The notes below the pieces were generated by a model. That model had not been told where the DNA came from, searched no databases, and saw only the letters and a list, made by a program, of their open reading frames with translations. From Holdemanella hominis (GTDB lineage Bacteria; Bacillota_I; Bacilli_A; Erysipelotrichales; Erysipelotrichaceae), in contig NZ_JACRWH010000031.1 of assembly GCF_014306155.1 (NCBI RefSeq), positions 1 through 23,682 of the forward strand: a stretch of 23,682 bases of DNA. The letters are read 5' to 3'. Positions 1 through 8,140 of the stretch are shown piece after piece. Made by a program: the position numbers and the translations under genes. The stretch's first letter is position 1. The number at the start of each line of letters is the position of its first letter.

Positions 1-157
1 GTTCTTTTTTATTCATTTGTGTTTGGCGGTTCGGAGTTTCACGAGATGAATAACCAGAACCGCCAAGTTCCTCTTGATGATTATTCACCTCATGAAGCTC
101 TTCAAGAGCTTGCCTTTCTGCAAGCGTTCTAATTATAGCACTGCCTGTAATAATTTG
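1..157 (-). pseudogene. Unidentified open frame running off the left edge
   Basis: The frame is open from just after the stop of the 47-residue ORF to the window edge and has no ATG. Its translation is protein-like, with a charged helical part (RTLAERQALEELHEVNNHQE) and a polar tail (GGSGYSSRETPNRQTQ). It is in the same frame as the preceding small ORF, separated only by TGA. The two could therefore be one gene broken by a nonsense change, or a recombination scar. I do not recognise the family. The sequence beyond the left edge is needed to decide. Confidence 0.3.
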
Positions 158-301
158 TCACTTACCACCCATTTGCAAAAGAGGAGCTAAAGATTTTAAA
201 ATATTTAATATAAACAAAACACAACTATAACTACGTAACCCTTTAACTTCTAATTTCTTTATAGTATTTATTGTATGTAATATTGTACGAATTTTTTTCA
301 T
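158..301 (-). CDS. Small hydrophobic protein, 47 aa (possible truncated membrane protein)
   Basis: The ATG at 301-299 has a good Shine-Dalgarno (AGGAG, 4-5 nt upstream). The product has a basic N-terminal part (MKKIRTILHTINTIKKLEVK), a hydrophobic helix (VLFILNILKSLAPLL) and ends QMGGK. The N-terminal part loosely recalls the start of an ABC-exporter membrane domain, but this is only an impression. The frame continues after the TGA to the window edge, so the gene may be a disrupted longer one. It lies directly after the bidirectional terminator that closes the 64-residue peptide gene, and its ribosome binding site abuts the T-tract. Expression may therefore depend on readthrough. Confidence 0.4.
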   Translation of the reverse strand: MKKIRTILHTINTIKKLEVKGLRSYSCVLFILNILKSLAPLLQMGGK

Positions 302-310
302 AAATCTCCT

Positions 311-349
311 ATAAAAAAGGAGACTGATATTAAAATCAATCTCTTTTTT
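311..349. terminator. Bidirectional intrinsic terminator
   Basis: GAGACTGAT (320-328) pairs with ATCAATCTC (335-343) with one G-T wobble, giving a 9-bp stem and 6-nt loop. The stem is flanked by an A-run on the left and six T on the right, so it can terminate on both strands. On the minus strand it closes the 64-residue peptide gene ending at 354. Confidence 0.75.
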
Positions 350-353
350 CCAA

Positions 354-548
354 TTATCTTAAAGAATATGGAGTCGCACCAAAAGAATGATTATACACAT
401 ATTGCATGGATGCTCTGAAATTTTGTTCTCCAATATTATAAGGTGTTAATTCATCGCCACATCTTCTTAAACATACACATCCTCCACCTCTTGCAGCATT
501 TCCAGATAATCTTTTTTTCGTAATATTTACTTTTTTTAATCCTACCAT
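354..548 (-). CDS. 64-aa Cys-containing small peptide, possible RiPP/bacteriocin-like precursor
   Basis: The ATG at 548 has a GAGG ribosome binding site 7 nt upstream. The product has a basic N-terminal part with no Sec-type hydrophobic segment. A Gly/Cys patch follows (ARGGGCVCLRRCGDEL, three Cys) and then an aromatic tail ending GATPYSLR. The gene follows the HTH-TPR regulator by about 80 bp and is closed by a strong terminator, so it forms its own short unit. I do not recognise the family. Composition and position suggest a modified peptide or small effector controlled by the regulator. No modification enzyme is visible, but the window ends 350 bp away. Real gene: fairly likely. Function: unknown. 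Confidence 0.55.
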   Translation of the reverse strand: MVGLKKVNITKKRLSGNAARGGGCVCLRRCGDELTPYNIGEQNFRASMQYVYNHSFGATPYSLR

Positions 549-627
549 AATCTGACCTCATCTTTCTAAAAGAGCTCTTTCTGATTTCACTATATACGAA
601 TAAATTTTAAAAAACAATCCCAATTTT

Positions 628-1896
628 TTAATTAAGTTTTAACCCTATATCTTCAATTATTTGATTCGCATATGACATCTTGTAGAAATTTTCTTGTAAT
701 TCTTTCACTTTTTTTAATTTATTTTGTAATCCATGATCAAGATATAACTCATTCAATTGTTTTAAAACAAAAATTGCTCTATCATATTGTCCATTTTTTA
801 ATGCGATTTGATAACAGGTTTCAAAATTAGCAATGGCTTTCATAGGTTTATTATCCATCATATATTTTAAAGCGCGGATAAAATTCTCATGATATTTTGA
901 ATCCTTTACATTTCTTAAAAAAGAAGCAATACACTCTTTTGATTTCGTATATTCATGACCAAAATAGTATAGAAGACATTTATACATTTTTAAATCTAAG
1001 TCATCTGTAAATTGTTCATCGATTCTGTTTAGATAATCAAATCCGCTTTTTATATCTTTTTGAATCAGCGAAGTAAAAACTAAATTTGATAAAACACAAT
1101 ACTTCATGATTTCGTTTTGTCTTTTAATGGATTCATTTAATAGTTTTAAAAACAGCTCATTTGCCTCATCATAACGAGATGTATACATGTAAAGTACGCC
1201 TTGATTCAACAGCAAATAATATAATCGATCGAAAGACAATTGCTGAACTGCCATTCTTAAACTCTTATGAATATACTGCTGTGCCAAATTAAAATACCCT
1301 AAATCCAAGTAAATACTGCAATAACGATAATTTATCATTAAATAATTACCATTATTGCATAGCGCCTTGTCTAAGTATCCTAATGCTTCCTTTATTTCAT
1401 TTGAATGCATCTTCTCTAGTGCCATTATATCGTAATAAATGGACAATTCCCTAATCGAAAAGATATTCTTTCCTGATTCGATAATTCCTTTGTATAAAGC
1501 TGTATCCACTTCTTTTTGGTTAATGATAGCATCCATATACAGAATCAGATAATATTCAAATCTGGCATAGGAACAAGCTATATTCTTCGTGTCTTTTACT
1601 ATTTGAATAGTTTCATTGAACTCTTCTTTTTTTAAATCTGTATACAAATCATAAATATCATATACACGACTAACAATTAGATCTCTATCCAAATCAAAAT
1701 TAAATGTTTGGCCACATATTTCTGTAAATAAAGTAATCTTCTCATTTGTTGGCTTATTCTTACCAGTTTCAAATTGTGAAATTGTTGCTTCACTCACATC
1801 CATATTCTGTGCAACTTTTTTTATAGGAATCTTTTGCTCTGTCCGAATGCTCTTCAAAATATTTCCTATTAGTATACGACTAAACTTTTCTTGCAC
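628..1896 (-). CDS. HTH-TPR transcriptional regulator of the RRNPP type (Rgg/PlcR-like)
   Basis: The 422-residue protein has an N-terminal Xre-type helix-turn-helix at about residues 11-65 (IPIKKVAQNMDVSEATISQF). A long all-helical region rich in Tyr/Leu pairs fills about 90-410, typical of the TPR peptide-binding half of Rgg/PlcR/PrgX regulators. Members bind DNA and are switched by short re-imported peptides. The start is GTG, with AAAGGTGA well placed before it; GTG shares one base with the TAG of the upstream exported peptide gene, so the two are translationally coupled. It lies downstream of the conjugation genes and upstream of the 64-residue peptide gene. A role in controlling transfer, or that peptide, is inferred from position. 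Confidence 0.82.
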   Translation of the reverse strand: MQEKFSRILIGNILKSIRTEQKIPIKKVAQNMDVSEATISQFETGKNKPTNEKITLFTEICGQTFNFDLDRDLIVSRVYDIYDLYTDLKKEEFNETIQIVKDTKNIACSYARFEYYLILYMDAIINQKEVDTALYKGIIESGKNIFSIRELSIYYDIMALEKMHSNEIKEALGYLDKALCNNGNYLMINYRYCSIYLDLGYFNLAQQYIHKSLRMAVQQLSFDRLYYLLLNQGVLYMYTSRYDEANELFLKLLNESIKRQNEIMKYCVLSNLVFTSLIQKDIKSGFDYLNRIDEQFTDDLDLKMYKCLLYYFGHEYTKSKECIASFLRNVKDSKYHENFIRALKYMMDNKPMKAIANFETCYQIALKNGQYDRAIFVLKQLNELYLDHGLQNKLKKVKELQENFYKMSYANQIIEDIGLKLN

Positions 1897-2084
1897 TATT
1901 GCTCACCTTTATTTCCGATGCACAATGATGGTTCATACTCATTTGAATCTTCATGTTGGTTCTCATCGTTATTATGCGTATTCTCAACCGGATTATCATC
2001 TTGCACACCATCTGCATAGATTTCAATAACGGGTGAGCCAAATACGCATAATAACAAAAATAAACTTGCTATTATTTTTTTCAT
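1896..2084 (-). CDS. Small exported peptide, candidate pheromone precursor (62 aa)
   Basis: The start has an excellent AGGAGG 9 nt upstream. Residues 1-25 form a Sec signal peptide: MKK, a hydrophobic core (IIASLFLLLCVFGSPVI) and a plausible cleavage near YADG. The rest is short, acidic and Asn-rich and ends EPSLCIGNKGEQ. Its stop overlaps the start of the HTH-TPR regulator by one base, so both come from one message in a fixed ratio. Exported pre-peptides beside TPR regulators are the usual pheromone genes of RRNPP systems. Usually the peptide gene follows the receptor; here it precedes it. The mature signal could be the C-terminal end or a piece of the signal peptide; the sequence does not show which. 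Confidence 0.65.
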   Translation of the reverse strand: MKKIIASLFLLLCVFGSPVIEIYADGVQDDNPVENTHNNDENQHEDSNEYEPSLCIGNKGEQ

Positions 2085-2106
2085 TCCCTTTTTCCTCCTA
2101 TCCCTA

Positions 2107-2134
2107 ATTTTAATTCATTTTATATTTCATTCAA
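2107..2134 (-). promoter_or_regulatory. Likely promoter of the peptide-regulator operon
   Basis: On the minus strand TTGAAT (2134-2129) and TAAAAT (2112-2107) are separated by 16 nt. They lie shortly upstream of the AGGAGG of the exported peptide gene. The rest of the 2085-2240 gap is AT-rich, and I see no clear operator in it. Confidence 0.45.
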
Positions 2135-2240
2135 TACGCAATATTTAATTAAAAAAACATAGTCTATTTAGATTATTTGGTAATATATGCTTATTATCTA
2201 TCATATTATCTTCAATCGAGGCACTGTGATAATCATACTT

Positions 2241-3722
2241 TTATTTAGGATTAGCAAACACTACTCCACCATATATAGATCTTAATTGATCTAACGTATA
2301 GGATTTTGTTTGCCAATCCTTTTTTGCATCTTGAAATGTATTTGTAATACCATCAAGATTACCTTCTTGAACAGTAATGGTATTATCTTTTACTGCAATG
2401 ACTATACCAACATGATTATGTCCAATAGCAGAGAACACTGCACCAGCTTTTGGTGAAGAAGATCGTTCAAATTTATCTGGATGTGCTGCTATCAATTCCT
2501 TCACACAACTGCTTCCATCACCGCTAAAACCTGGATCATAACCATATAATTCATAAAATCTTCCCCAAGCAAACCATGTACATTGTCCATATAATCCAGC
2601 CTGTGCATAAGGATTCTTTGTCACCCAGGCTTCTACATTATTAAAATTAGGATTTGTGCCTCCTCTAAAAGTAATCCCTACGTATCTCATAACATGATCA
2701 ACGTAAGAAGGATCCCCATAGCCGGATACATTTAACTCTTGTTTTTTATTATCAGAAAACTGTTGTGCATTATATTTAGAATATCCACCAAAATTACGAA
2801 TTGCCCATTCAATATAGCCAGAGCCATAATTATATCCTTGCAAAGCCAGATATATACGTTCTGTATCGGATGAATCCTTTACTTTTGCTTTCTTTAAACA
2901 ATCAGAAAAAGTGTGTGTCCCTACTTCAATAGAATACTCAGGATCCGTAATTCCATTAGGTACTCTAGGATATTTTGTATTATACCCTGACTCACTTGCC
3001 TGCATTGGATCATTGCCTTTTCCTCCTGACTCCTGCATCATAATTGCCTGTAATAATGTGACATAATCCTCAATATCATATTCTTTTGCATATTTACGAA
3101 TTGTATCTTCATACGCAATCACTTCATCACTTAGAGAAACAATTTCACTATTTGATCCACCATCCTGTGCCAGCACACTAAATGTTCCAATAAACAAAGT
3201 AACAACAAGTAATAAAATCAATCCTGTTCCAAAAGAAAAAAGTGTATTCATAGCTGATACACTCTTCTTAACCACTTCTATTGATGTTTTTATTACTTTA
3301 GTTGTACTCTTAACAGCCGGTTGTGTTACTACTTTATCTGCTATTTGTTTAATTTTAGAAGTATTTATTTTATTTACGACATGATGCTTAGCCTTAGACA
3401 CATAAGTAATTCTTTGATTGCGTACCGGAATAGATTCGCTCATTGCCTTCTTATCTGTAGTTTTGAACTTATGCTCTCTATGCTTATGTTTAATAAATTT
3501 TGTAGCACGCTGCTTTGATTCTATAAACGTCTGCTTAGCAACTTCACTAACATTATTTGTAGCCACTACATTCGGATTCGTTTTAACAGATTTTTCTACC
3601 TTTTTATCTTCTTCCTTATTTCTTATGTGAATAGTTTGCTGCTTAATAAAATGATTCACATTCCCTTTAACATCCTTAGTCTTTATGGATAGTACTTTCT
3701 GTTTTGTCTTTATATCTTTCAT
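2241..3722 (-). CDS. Bifunctional cell-wall hydrolase of conjugation (lysozyme-like + CHAP), VirB1-type
   Basis: The ATG at 3722 follows AAAGGAG. Residues 1-155 are a Lys-rich cytoplasmic region and 158-185 a membrane anchor. A lysozyme-like transglycosylase domain spans about 195-350, with E231 in MMQESGGKG as expected catalytic acid and GYNYGSGYI later. A C-terminal CHAP amidase/endopeptidase spans about 370-493, with C381 (GLYGQCTWFAWG) and H437 (GHNHVGIV). Such two-domain enzymes in Gram-positive conjugative elements (Tn916 Orf14-like) open the peptidoglycan for the transfer channel. It is the last gene of the secretion block, after VirB4, and is separated from it by a hairpin, so it may also have its own promoter. 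The 150-residue basic N-terminus is longer than in many relatives. Confidence 0.9.
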   Translation of the reverse strand: MKDIKTKQKVLSIKTKDVKGNVNHFIKQQTIHIRNKEEDKKVEKSVKTNPNVVATNNVSEVAKQTFIESKQRATKFIKHKHREHKFKTTDKKAMSESIPVRNQRITYVSKAKHHVVNKINTSKIKQIADKVVTQPAVKSTTKVIKTSIEVVKKSVSAMNTLFSFGTGLILLLVVTLFIGTFSVLAQDGGSNSEIVSLSDEVIAYEDTIRKYAKEYDIEDYVTLLQAIMMQESGGKGNDPMQASESGYNTKYPRVPNGITDPEYSIEVGTHTFSDCLKKAKVKDSSDTERIYLALQGYNYGSGYIEWAIRNFGGYSKYNAQQFSDNKKQELNVSGYGDPSYVDHVMRYVGITFRGGTNPNFNNVEAWVTKNPYAQAGLYGQCTWFAWGRFYELYGYDPGFSGDGSSCVKELIAAHPDKFERSSSPKAGAVFSAIGHNHVGIVIAVKDNTITVQEGNLDGITNTFQDAKKDWQTKSYTLDQLRSIYGGVVFANPK

Positions 3723-3843
3723 CTACATCAACTCCTTTAATATCTTTAATACTTGCTTACTTTAATTGTTCCAAAACTTAGTTGATGTATTCGAAAATAT
3801 CTTGTTCTGAATTAGCTGATACCTCAACATTTTATACATAAAC

Positions 3844-3877
3844 AAGACTCATTAAATCTAATTTTTTAATGAGTCTT
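3844..3877. terminator. Strong hairpin between virB4 and the hydrolase gene
   Basis: AAGACTCATTAAA (3844-3856) pairs perfectly with TTTAATGAGTCTT (3865-3877), a 13-bp stem. The T-tract is short on both strands (CTTTTG on plus, CTTGTTTA on minus). It may be a terminator, or a processing/attenuation hairpin that lowers hydrolase expression relative to virB4. Confidence 0.55.
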
Positions 3878-3894
3878 TTGTATTTATTGGACAA

Positions 3895-6219
3895 TTATTT
3901 TTTATCTCCTGGCCTTGTAGTATTTAAATCATACAACAATCCTTTTGGCATCTTATTTACAAATGGAACTATAGATCCACCATATTTAATTAATCCACAG
4001 CCTATAGGAGCATTTGTAATATAGCTCATCTGTTCTTCTGAAATATTTAACAATTTAGCTAAATCTTCTCTATCATTTGCCGATTGATTTAACATGACAA
4101 TAAACTCAGAATTGGATAACATACTAATTCCTTGCTGAGATGATAATAGATACTTAACATTCTGAGTAATTCCTGTAGGATATGCATCTCTTTTACGGAA
4201 TTGTCTCCAGGCCGAAGCAAAGAATGTAGCACTTTCTTCATTCTCAAAAATAACATGAATCTCATCAATGAAGATATGTGTACGTTTCCCTTTTCTCCAG
4301 TTTTCATTTACACGATTGATAATGGCATCTGTAATTACCAATAGACCTAATGTTTTTAATTGTTTTCCCAAATTAAAAATATTAAACGATAAAATTCTAG
4401 ACTTGATATCTACATTCGTTTCATGAGCAAATATATTTAATGATCCATTTGTAAATAATTCTAGTTTAATAGCTAAAGATTTAGCTTCTGGTTCATTTTG
4501 TTCCAATAACTTTTTATAAAGATGTTTTAACGTTGGTACATAGCCATTGGTTTTTGCTTCCTGGTAAACTAGCGTTACACATCTATCGATAATAGATCTG
4601 TCAATTGGTGTAATACCGCCATGATTAGCATCTAAATTTTCAAATACAGACATCAAAAATTGAGATTTATCGGCAATTGAGTTTCCACTATCGCCATATC
4701 CCTCTACCATTTCCATTGCATTAATATAATCCGTACTATTTGTACCAATACGTATGATTTGTCCGCCTAAAGCATTGATTATGGAATCATATTCTCCTTC
4801 TGGATCTGCAATGATAATGTCATCATCTGTAGATAAGATCAAGAATTCAATTTCTTCTTTTGTTAAGAATGATTTTCCGGATCCTGGAATACCAAAAAAG
4901 AAAGAGTTTGGATTCTGAAGCAATGCCTTGTTACAAAGAATAGGATTGTTTGTAATCGCATTTTGACCAAACCAAACTCCACCCTTTTGCATAATCTCAT
5001 GTGCTCTAAAAGGAATGAATACAGCCGCACTTTCGGTTAATAAAGTACGCGTGATATTTAATTTGTTGACTCCTATTGGCAATACTGTTTGTAGACCATC
5101 TAATTGTCTTTTTGAAAAATACAAAGTTTCCAGTTCACAAACATATTTACGAGCTACCGCCTTCAATGTTTCTGTATCCTTATTCAATTCTTCAATAGAA
5201 TCAGCTAAATGTACAACCGTAATGTTACAAAGCATCATTCTTTGATCTCGTACAATTAAATCATCCAGGAACTCCTTACACTCTTTGCGTTGCAATTCCA
5301 TATCATATGGAATGATTGCTGAGAAGTTATTATTACGATTCTGTTTCATTTGCCAATCTGTAATATTCTTTTCAACACCAAGGAATTTATTTTCCACTTC
5401 TCGGACTGCCTCATCCGTTGGCACAGTAATAATATCCATTGAATACATCAAGTTTTTATTTAAATCACACAACTCCGATACAAATTCATCCTTAAGAAAT
5501 CCAGGATAATTATTTAAATAAAGAACACGACCATATTTACCATCAAATTCAAAATACTTATTGTGGTATTTACACATTCTTGGAGTAATTAAATCTTTAA
5601 AAGAATGTCCTTTCCTAGCTAAATCGGATAAATCTAATTGGAATTCCTCCGTTTCTTTACGATAAAAGTCATGCAATATCTTCAAACGTTCTTCTGCATC
5701 CAATTCAATACAAGAACTTCCAAGTCTAGAAAATAAAGTTGAAAATTCTGCAGTTATGCGAGAAAAAGTAAATCTGGCTTCTTCTATATTACTTTTAAAA
5801 ACTGTAACAGTAATATATTTTTCCTGGATAATATCATCACCTTCAGCTAATTTGGACAATAACATATCGTTGTACTCAACTCTATACTTATCCAAACCAT
5901 CTTCCTTTAATAGAATTAAAATATCTTCTTTAAATTTCTTTATATCCACTTTTCGATTGTTAATGGTAATTTTCGTCATTACAGATGGATCAAAAGAATT
6001 TAGTAGATCACTATATGTTAAAAACAAATTGTTTTTATCTTCACCAGATGCAATCTTATAATTAATATCCAAAAATCTGTAACTCTTTGTATATCTGTTT
6101 CCAGAACGAAAAATACCATCCTTATAGACCGAATCTACTGGGATGGTATCCTGCACTGTCCTAGGCACTCTTATTCTTTCTTTGTTCTGCTTTTTCAATC
6201 TTTCGTAACTTTTTATCAT
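3895..6219 (-). CDS. virB4: VirB4-family conjugation ATPase
   Basis: The 774-residue protein is the VirB4/TraE ATPase that powers the type IV secretion channel at the membrane. The Walker A motif is GIPGSGKS near residue 445. The Walker B region THIFIDEIHVIF lies near 650, and an arginine-rich segment (FASAWRQFRKRDAYPTGITQ) follows, as in the family. Length fits. An upstream TTG (6225) is possible, but ATG at 6219 has AAGGAG at a better distance, so I chose it. The start overlaps the end of the PrgI-like gene, as expected for coupled operon genes. Confidence 0.93.
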   Translation of the reverse strand: MIKSYERLKKQNKERIRVPRTVQDTIPVDSVYKDGIFRSGNRYTKSYRFLDINYKIASGEDKNNLFLTYSDLLNSFDPSVMTKITINNRKVDIKKFKEDILILLKEDGLDKYRVEYNDMLLSKLAEGDDIIQEKYITVTVFKSNIEEARFTFSRITAEFSTLFSRLGSSCIELDAEERLKILHDFYRKETEEFQLDLSDLARKGHSFKDLITPRMCKYHNKYFEFDGKYGRVLYLNNYPGFLKDEFVSELCDLNKNLMYSMDIITVPTDEAVREVENKFLGVEKNITDWQMKQNRNNNFSAIIPYDMELQRKECKEFLDDLIVRDQRMMLCNITVVHLADSIEELNKDTETLKAVARKYVCELETLYFSKRQLDGLQTVLPIGVNKLNITRTLLTESAAVFIPFRAHEIMQKGGVWFGQNAITNNPILCNKALLQNPNSFFFGIPGSGKSFLTKEEIEFLILSTDDDIIIADPEGEYDSIINALGGQIIRIGTNSTDYINAMEMVEGYGDSGNSIADKSQFLMSVFENLDANHGGITPIDRSIIDRCVTLVYQEAKTNGYVPTLKHLYKKLLEQNEPEAKSLAIKLELFTNGSLNIFAHETNVDIKSRILSFNIFNLGKQLKTLGLLVITDAIINRVNENWRKGKRTHIFIDEIHVIFENEESATFFASAWRQFRKRDAYPTGITQNVKYLLSSQQGISMLSNSEFIVMLNQSANDREDLAKLLNISEEQMSYITNAPIGCGLIKYGGSIVPFVNKMPKGLLYDLNTTRPGDKK

Positions 6220-6586
6220 GTACAATCGACTCCTTTCTTGATTGTTTAATCATTGGCTCAAAAAACTCATCATACAAGTTAAATGGTTTATTGATTAAAT
6301 CTCTAGACGATAATAACAACGAATTAAATACCGTCTTAACAATATCTTCTGTATACATACCCTGAAATCTTATAAATCCAAAAGCAGCAAATGGCGCTGC
6401 TCCAAGCATACATATCCAGCTAGTTATTTCAGTTCCTAGCTTGTCATTCAACAAAAAGAAAATACCACAAGCTATCCCACAAGCTATAATAGAGAATATA
6501 CTTTGTCGAAGAGATAAGCCAAAAAATATACTCTCCGTATAATCTCGTATTTCCTTATTAATCTTAATTTCAAAATTAGACTTCAT
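6161..6586 (-). CDS. PrgI-family membrane protein of the secretion system
   Basis: This basic protein of about 141 residues has two closely spaced membrane segments near its N-terminal third (SIFSIIACGIACGIFFLL and ITSWICMLGAAPFAAFGF). It has the PrgI/TcpE-like layout and a charged C-terminus ending EKAEQRKNKSA. In Gram-positive elements this gene almost always precedes virB4, as here, and is thought to help anchor the channel. ATG at 6586 is preferred to 6601 because it overlaps the stop of the preceding gene and has GAGGA 8 nt upstream. It overlaps virB4 by 59 nt. Confidence 0.85.
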   Translation of the reverse strand: MKSNFEIKINKEIRDYTESIFFGLSLRQSIFSIIACGIACGIFFLLNDKLGTEITSWICMLGAAPFAAFGFIRFQGMYTEDIVKTVFNSLLLSSRDLINKPFNLYDEFFEPMIKQSRKESIVHDKKLRKIEKAEQRKNKSA

Positions 6587-6809
6587 CATCAAAATCCTCA
6601 TGAATAATGTCCAAAGGGATAGATGATGAGAACATAATATTCTCCATAGGAATTACCATCTTCCCATTTCCTCTAACAATTACAACTCGATCCTCTTCAT
6701 GTTGTAACTTATACATAACCCTATCTTTCATAGGTAAAGTTGAAGGTTCAACTATTTCAATTGAATCTCCTGTTTTTAGCACAATTGTATTTAATATATA
6801 TTCTTTCAT
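6576..6809 (-). CDS. Small conserved-looking protein upstream of PrgI, 77 aa
   Basis: The ATG has a GAAAGGAAAG ribosome binding site. The product is soluble with alternating beta-like strands (SIEIVEPSTL, DRVVIVRGNGKMVIPMENI) and an acidic tail (HEDFDDEV). It has no membrane segment. Its stop overlaps the PrgI start, so it belongs to the secretion operon. I do not know a named family for it. The fold pattern suggests a small beta-barrel or regulatory protein, but this is a guess. Confidence 0.6.
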   Translation of the reverse strand: MKEYILNTIVLKTGDSIEIVEPSTLPMKDRVMYKLQHEEDRVVIVRGNGKMVIPMENIMFSSSIPLDIIHEDFDDEV

Positions 6810-6841
6810 GTTACTTTCCTTTCATTGCCAAACAGGCATAA

Positions 6842-6864
6842 TAAAAGCAGAGATTAACTCTGCT
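6842..6864 (-). terminator. Terminator after the AAA ATPase gene
   Basis: AGCAGAG (6846-6852) and CTCTGCT (6858-6864) form a 7-bp stem with a 5-nt loop, followed on the minus strand by TTTTATT. It lies between the ATPase gene and the next secretion gene. The rest of the 6810-7006 gap has no gene; a palindrome TGCTTGCAAGCA lies near 6964-6975. Confidence 0.6.
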
Positions 6865-7006
6865 CGATATAGTGTAATTTAAATAATGCTTCATGTTTTA
6901 TAATTTGATCAAAGAAATTATTTGGTTTGTAGTCAATTAAAATCAAAATAATCATTTTCTAACTTGCTTGCAAGCATATGCAAATTCGCTTCATAGGAAT
7001 ATATTT

Positions 7007-8122
7007 TTAGTCTTCATCAAACTCACCATTCATATACAATTTACCAAGATTATGACCTTCTCTTAACTCACGATCTGTCGCTTTGCATAACGGTGTTAAT
7101 TTTCCACTTATTGAAAGTATAAACAATGTATCAGGACGCATAATTTTATTACTCATTAAATTTGTGTTGTGCGTAGTAAAGATAACCAAAGAATCTTTAT
7201 ATTTTTCTTTAATATATTGGATGATTTTTTCAGATAATTCAAAATGAAAAAAGGCATCAAATCCATCAAAATAAAGAATAGAACTTTCTTTGTTTGACAT
7301 TAAAAACCGAATATAAAAATTAAACAATGACAATGTTCCACTAGATGCATTCTCTAAGAAGGCTACTTTTCTATTTTTAAATACAAAATAAAGCTCTTTA
7401 CTACCATCTGGCAGTTTTTCCATAGACAATTTACACTCAATACCCATATAATTCAAAAAATCTTCTAAATCATTCACATTACGATCAAGTTCGTCTAATT
7501 CATTTCTTGATAATTGAATCAATGCAGTTGTAGGAGTAAATATTTGTGTTATTTTTACTGCATAATCATACATCTTGTTAAAAATCGAACTCTTTTCTAC
7601 AGCACCATTATTTACTAACCAACGTACAAATGGTAATGATGGATTGGTATTTTTTTGATAGATTGTAAAAATGTCTGAATTATGAAAATAGTCTTCGCTT
7701 TTTTCTATAAATCTATTCTTATTAAAATCATAAGAATAGATGATTTTTCCATTTATATTTAATACTTCATTGGTTAAATTGAATAAATCTGTTTTCTGAT
7801 ATTCATATACCACTTTGTCTTTCTTATTGTTGAATAGGAAGGTATAAGTGAAAGTCGTAATCTCGTTATTAGAGTTCGCATTTGAAATAAAAGAATGATT
7901 TGATTTCATATCATTAGACATCGTTAATGTTTCTTTTAAATCACAAAGAGCTTTACTTAAATTTGTTTTACCACTTCCATTTTTACCATAAATAATCATT
8001 TTTCCAATCAAATCATTAGTAATACAATCTTGAGAAAACTTATATCCATTCACATCTGAAAAATCAATATCTAAGTCATCTTTAAAATTCTTAAAATTAT
8101 TAACTCTGAAATGTTTAAGCAT
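7007..8122 (-). CDS. AAA/ABC-type ATPase, AbiLii/OLD-like family
   Basis: The protein is about 371 residues; the ATG at 8122 (MLKHFRVNNFKNF) is preferred because GAGGTGA is correctly spaced, while GTG at 8131 overlaps that site. Walker A is GKNGSGKT at about 46-53. A signature-like segment is NASSGTLSLFNF, the Walker B region is LYFDGFDAFFHFELSE and the H-loop is FTTHNTNL. Such SMC-like ATPases are often defence or abortive-infection proteins. The residue after the Walker B Asp is Gly287 (GGA) where relatives normally have Glu, which should weaken hydrolysis. No partner nuclease gene is adjacent. It has its own promoter and terminator inside the secretion operon, so it looks like inserted cargo. 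Confidence 0.8.
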   Translation of the reverse strand: MLKHFRVNNFKNFKDDLDIDFSDVNGYKFSQDCITNDLIGKMIIYGKNGSGKTNLSKALCDLKETLTMSNDMKSNHSFISNANSNNEITTFTYTFLFNNKKDKVVYEYQKTDLFNLTNEVLNINGKIIYSYDFNKNRFIEKSEDYFHNSDIFTIYQKNTNPSLPFVRWLVNNGAVEKSSIFNKMYDYAVKITQIFTPTTALIQLSRNELDELDRNVNDLEDFLNYMGIECKLSMEKLPDGSKELYFVFKNRKVAFLENASSGTLSLFNFYIRFLMSNKESSILYFDGFDAFFHFELSEKIIQYIKEKYKDSLVIFTTHNTNLMSNKIMRPDTLFILSISGKLTPLCKATDRELREGHNLGKLYMNGEFDED

Positions 8123-8140
8123 TGGCATCACCTCAGCTTC

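Noticed and set aside
2085..2240. Possible riboswitch or additional small gene in the gap before the exported peptide gene
   Set aside because: The stretch is AT-rich with a plausible promoter but no stable structured element or ORF with a ribosome binding site.
5756..6061. 101-codon plus-strand open frame inside virB4
   Set aside because: Shadow of the conserved VirB4 frame, with no ribosome binding site or promoter.
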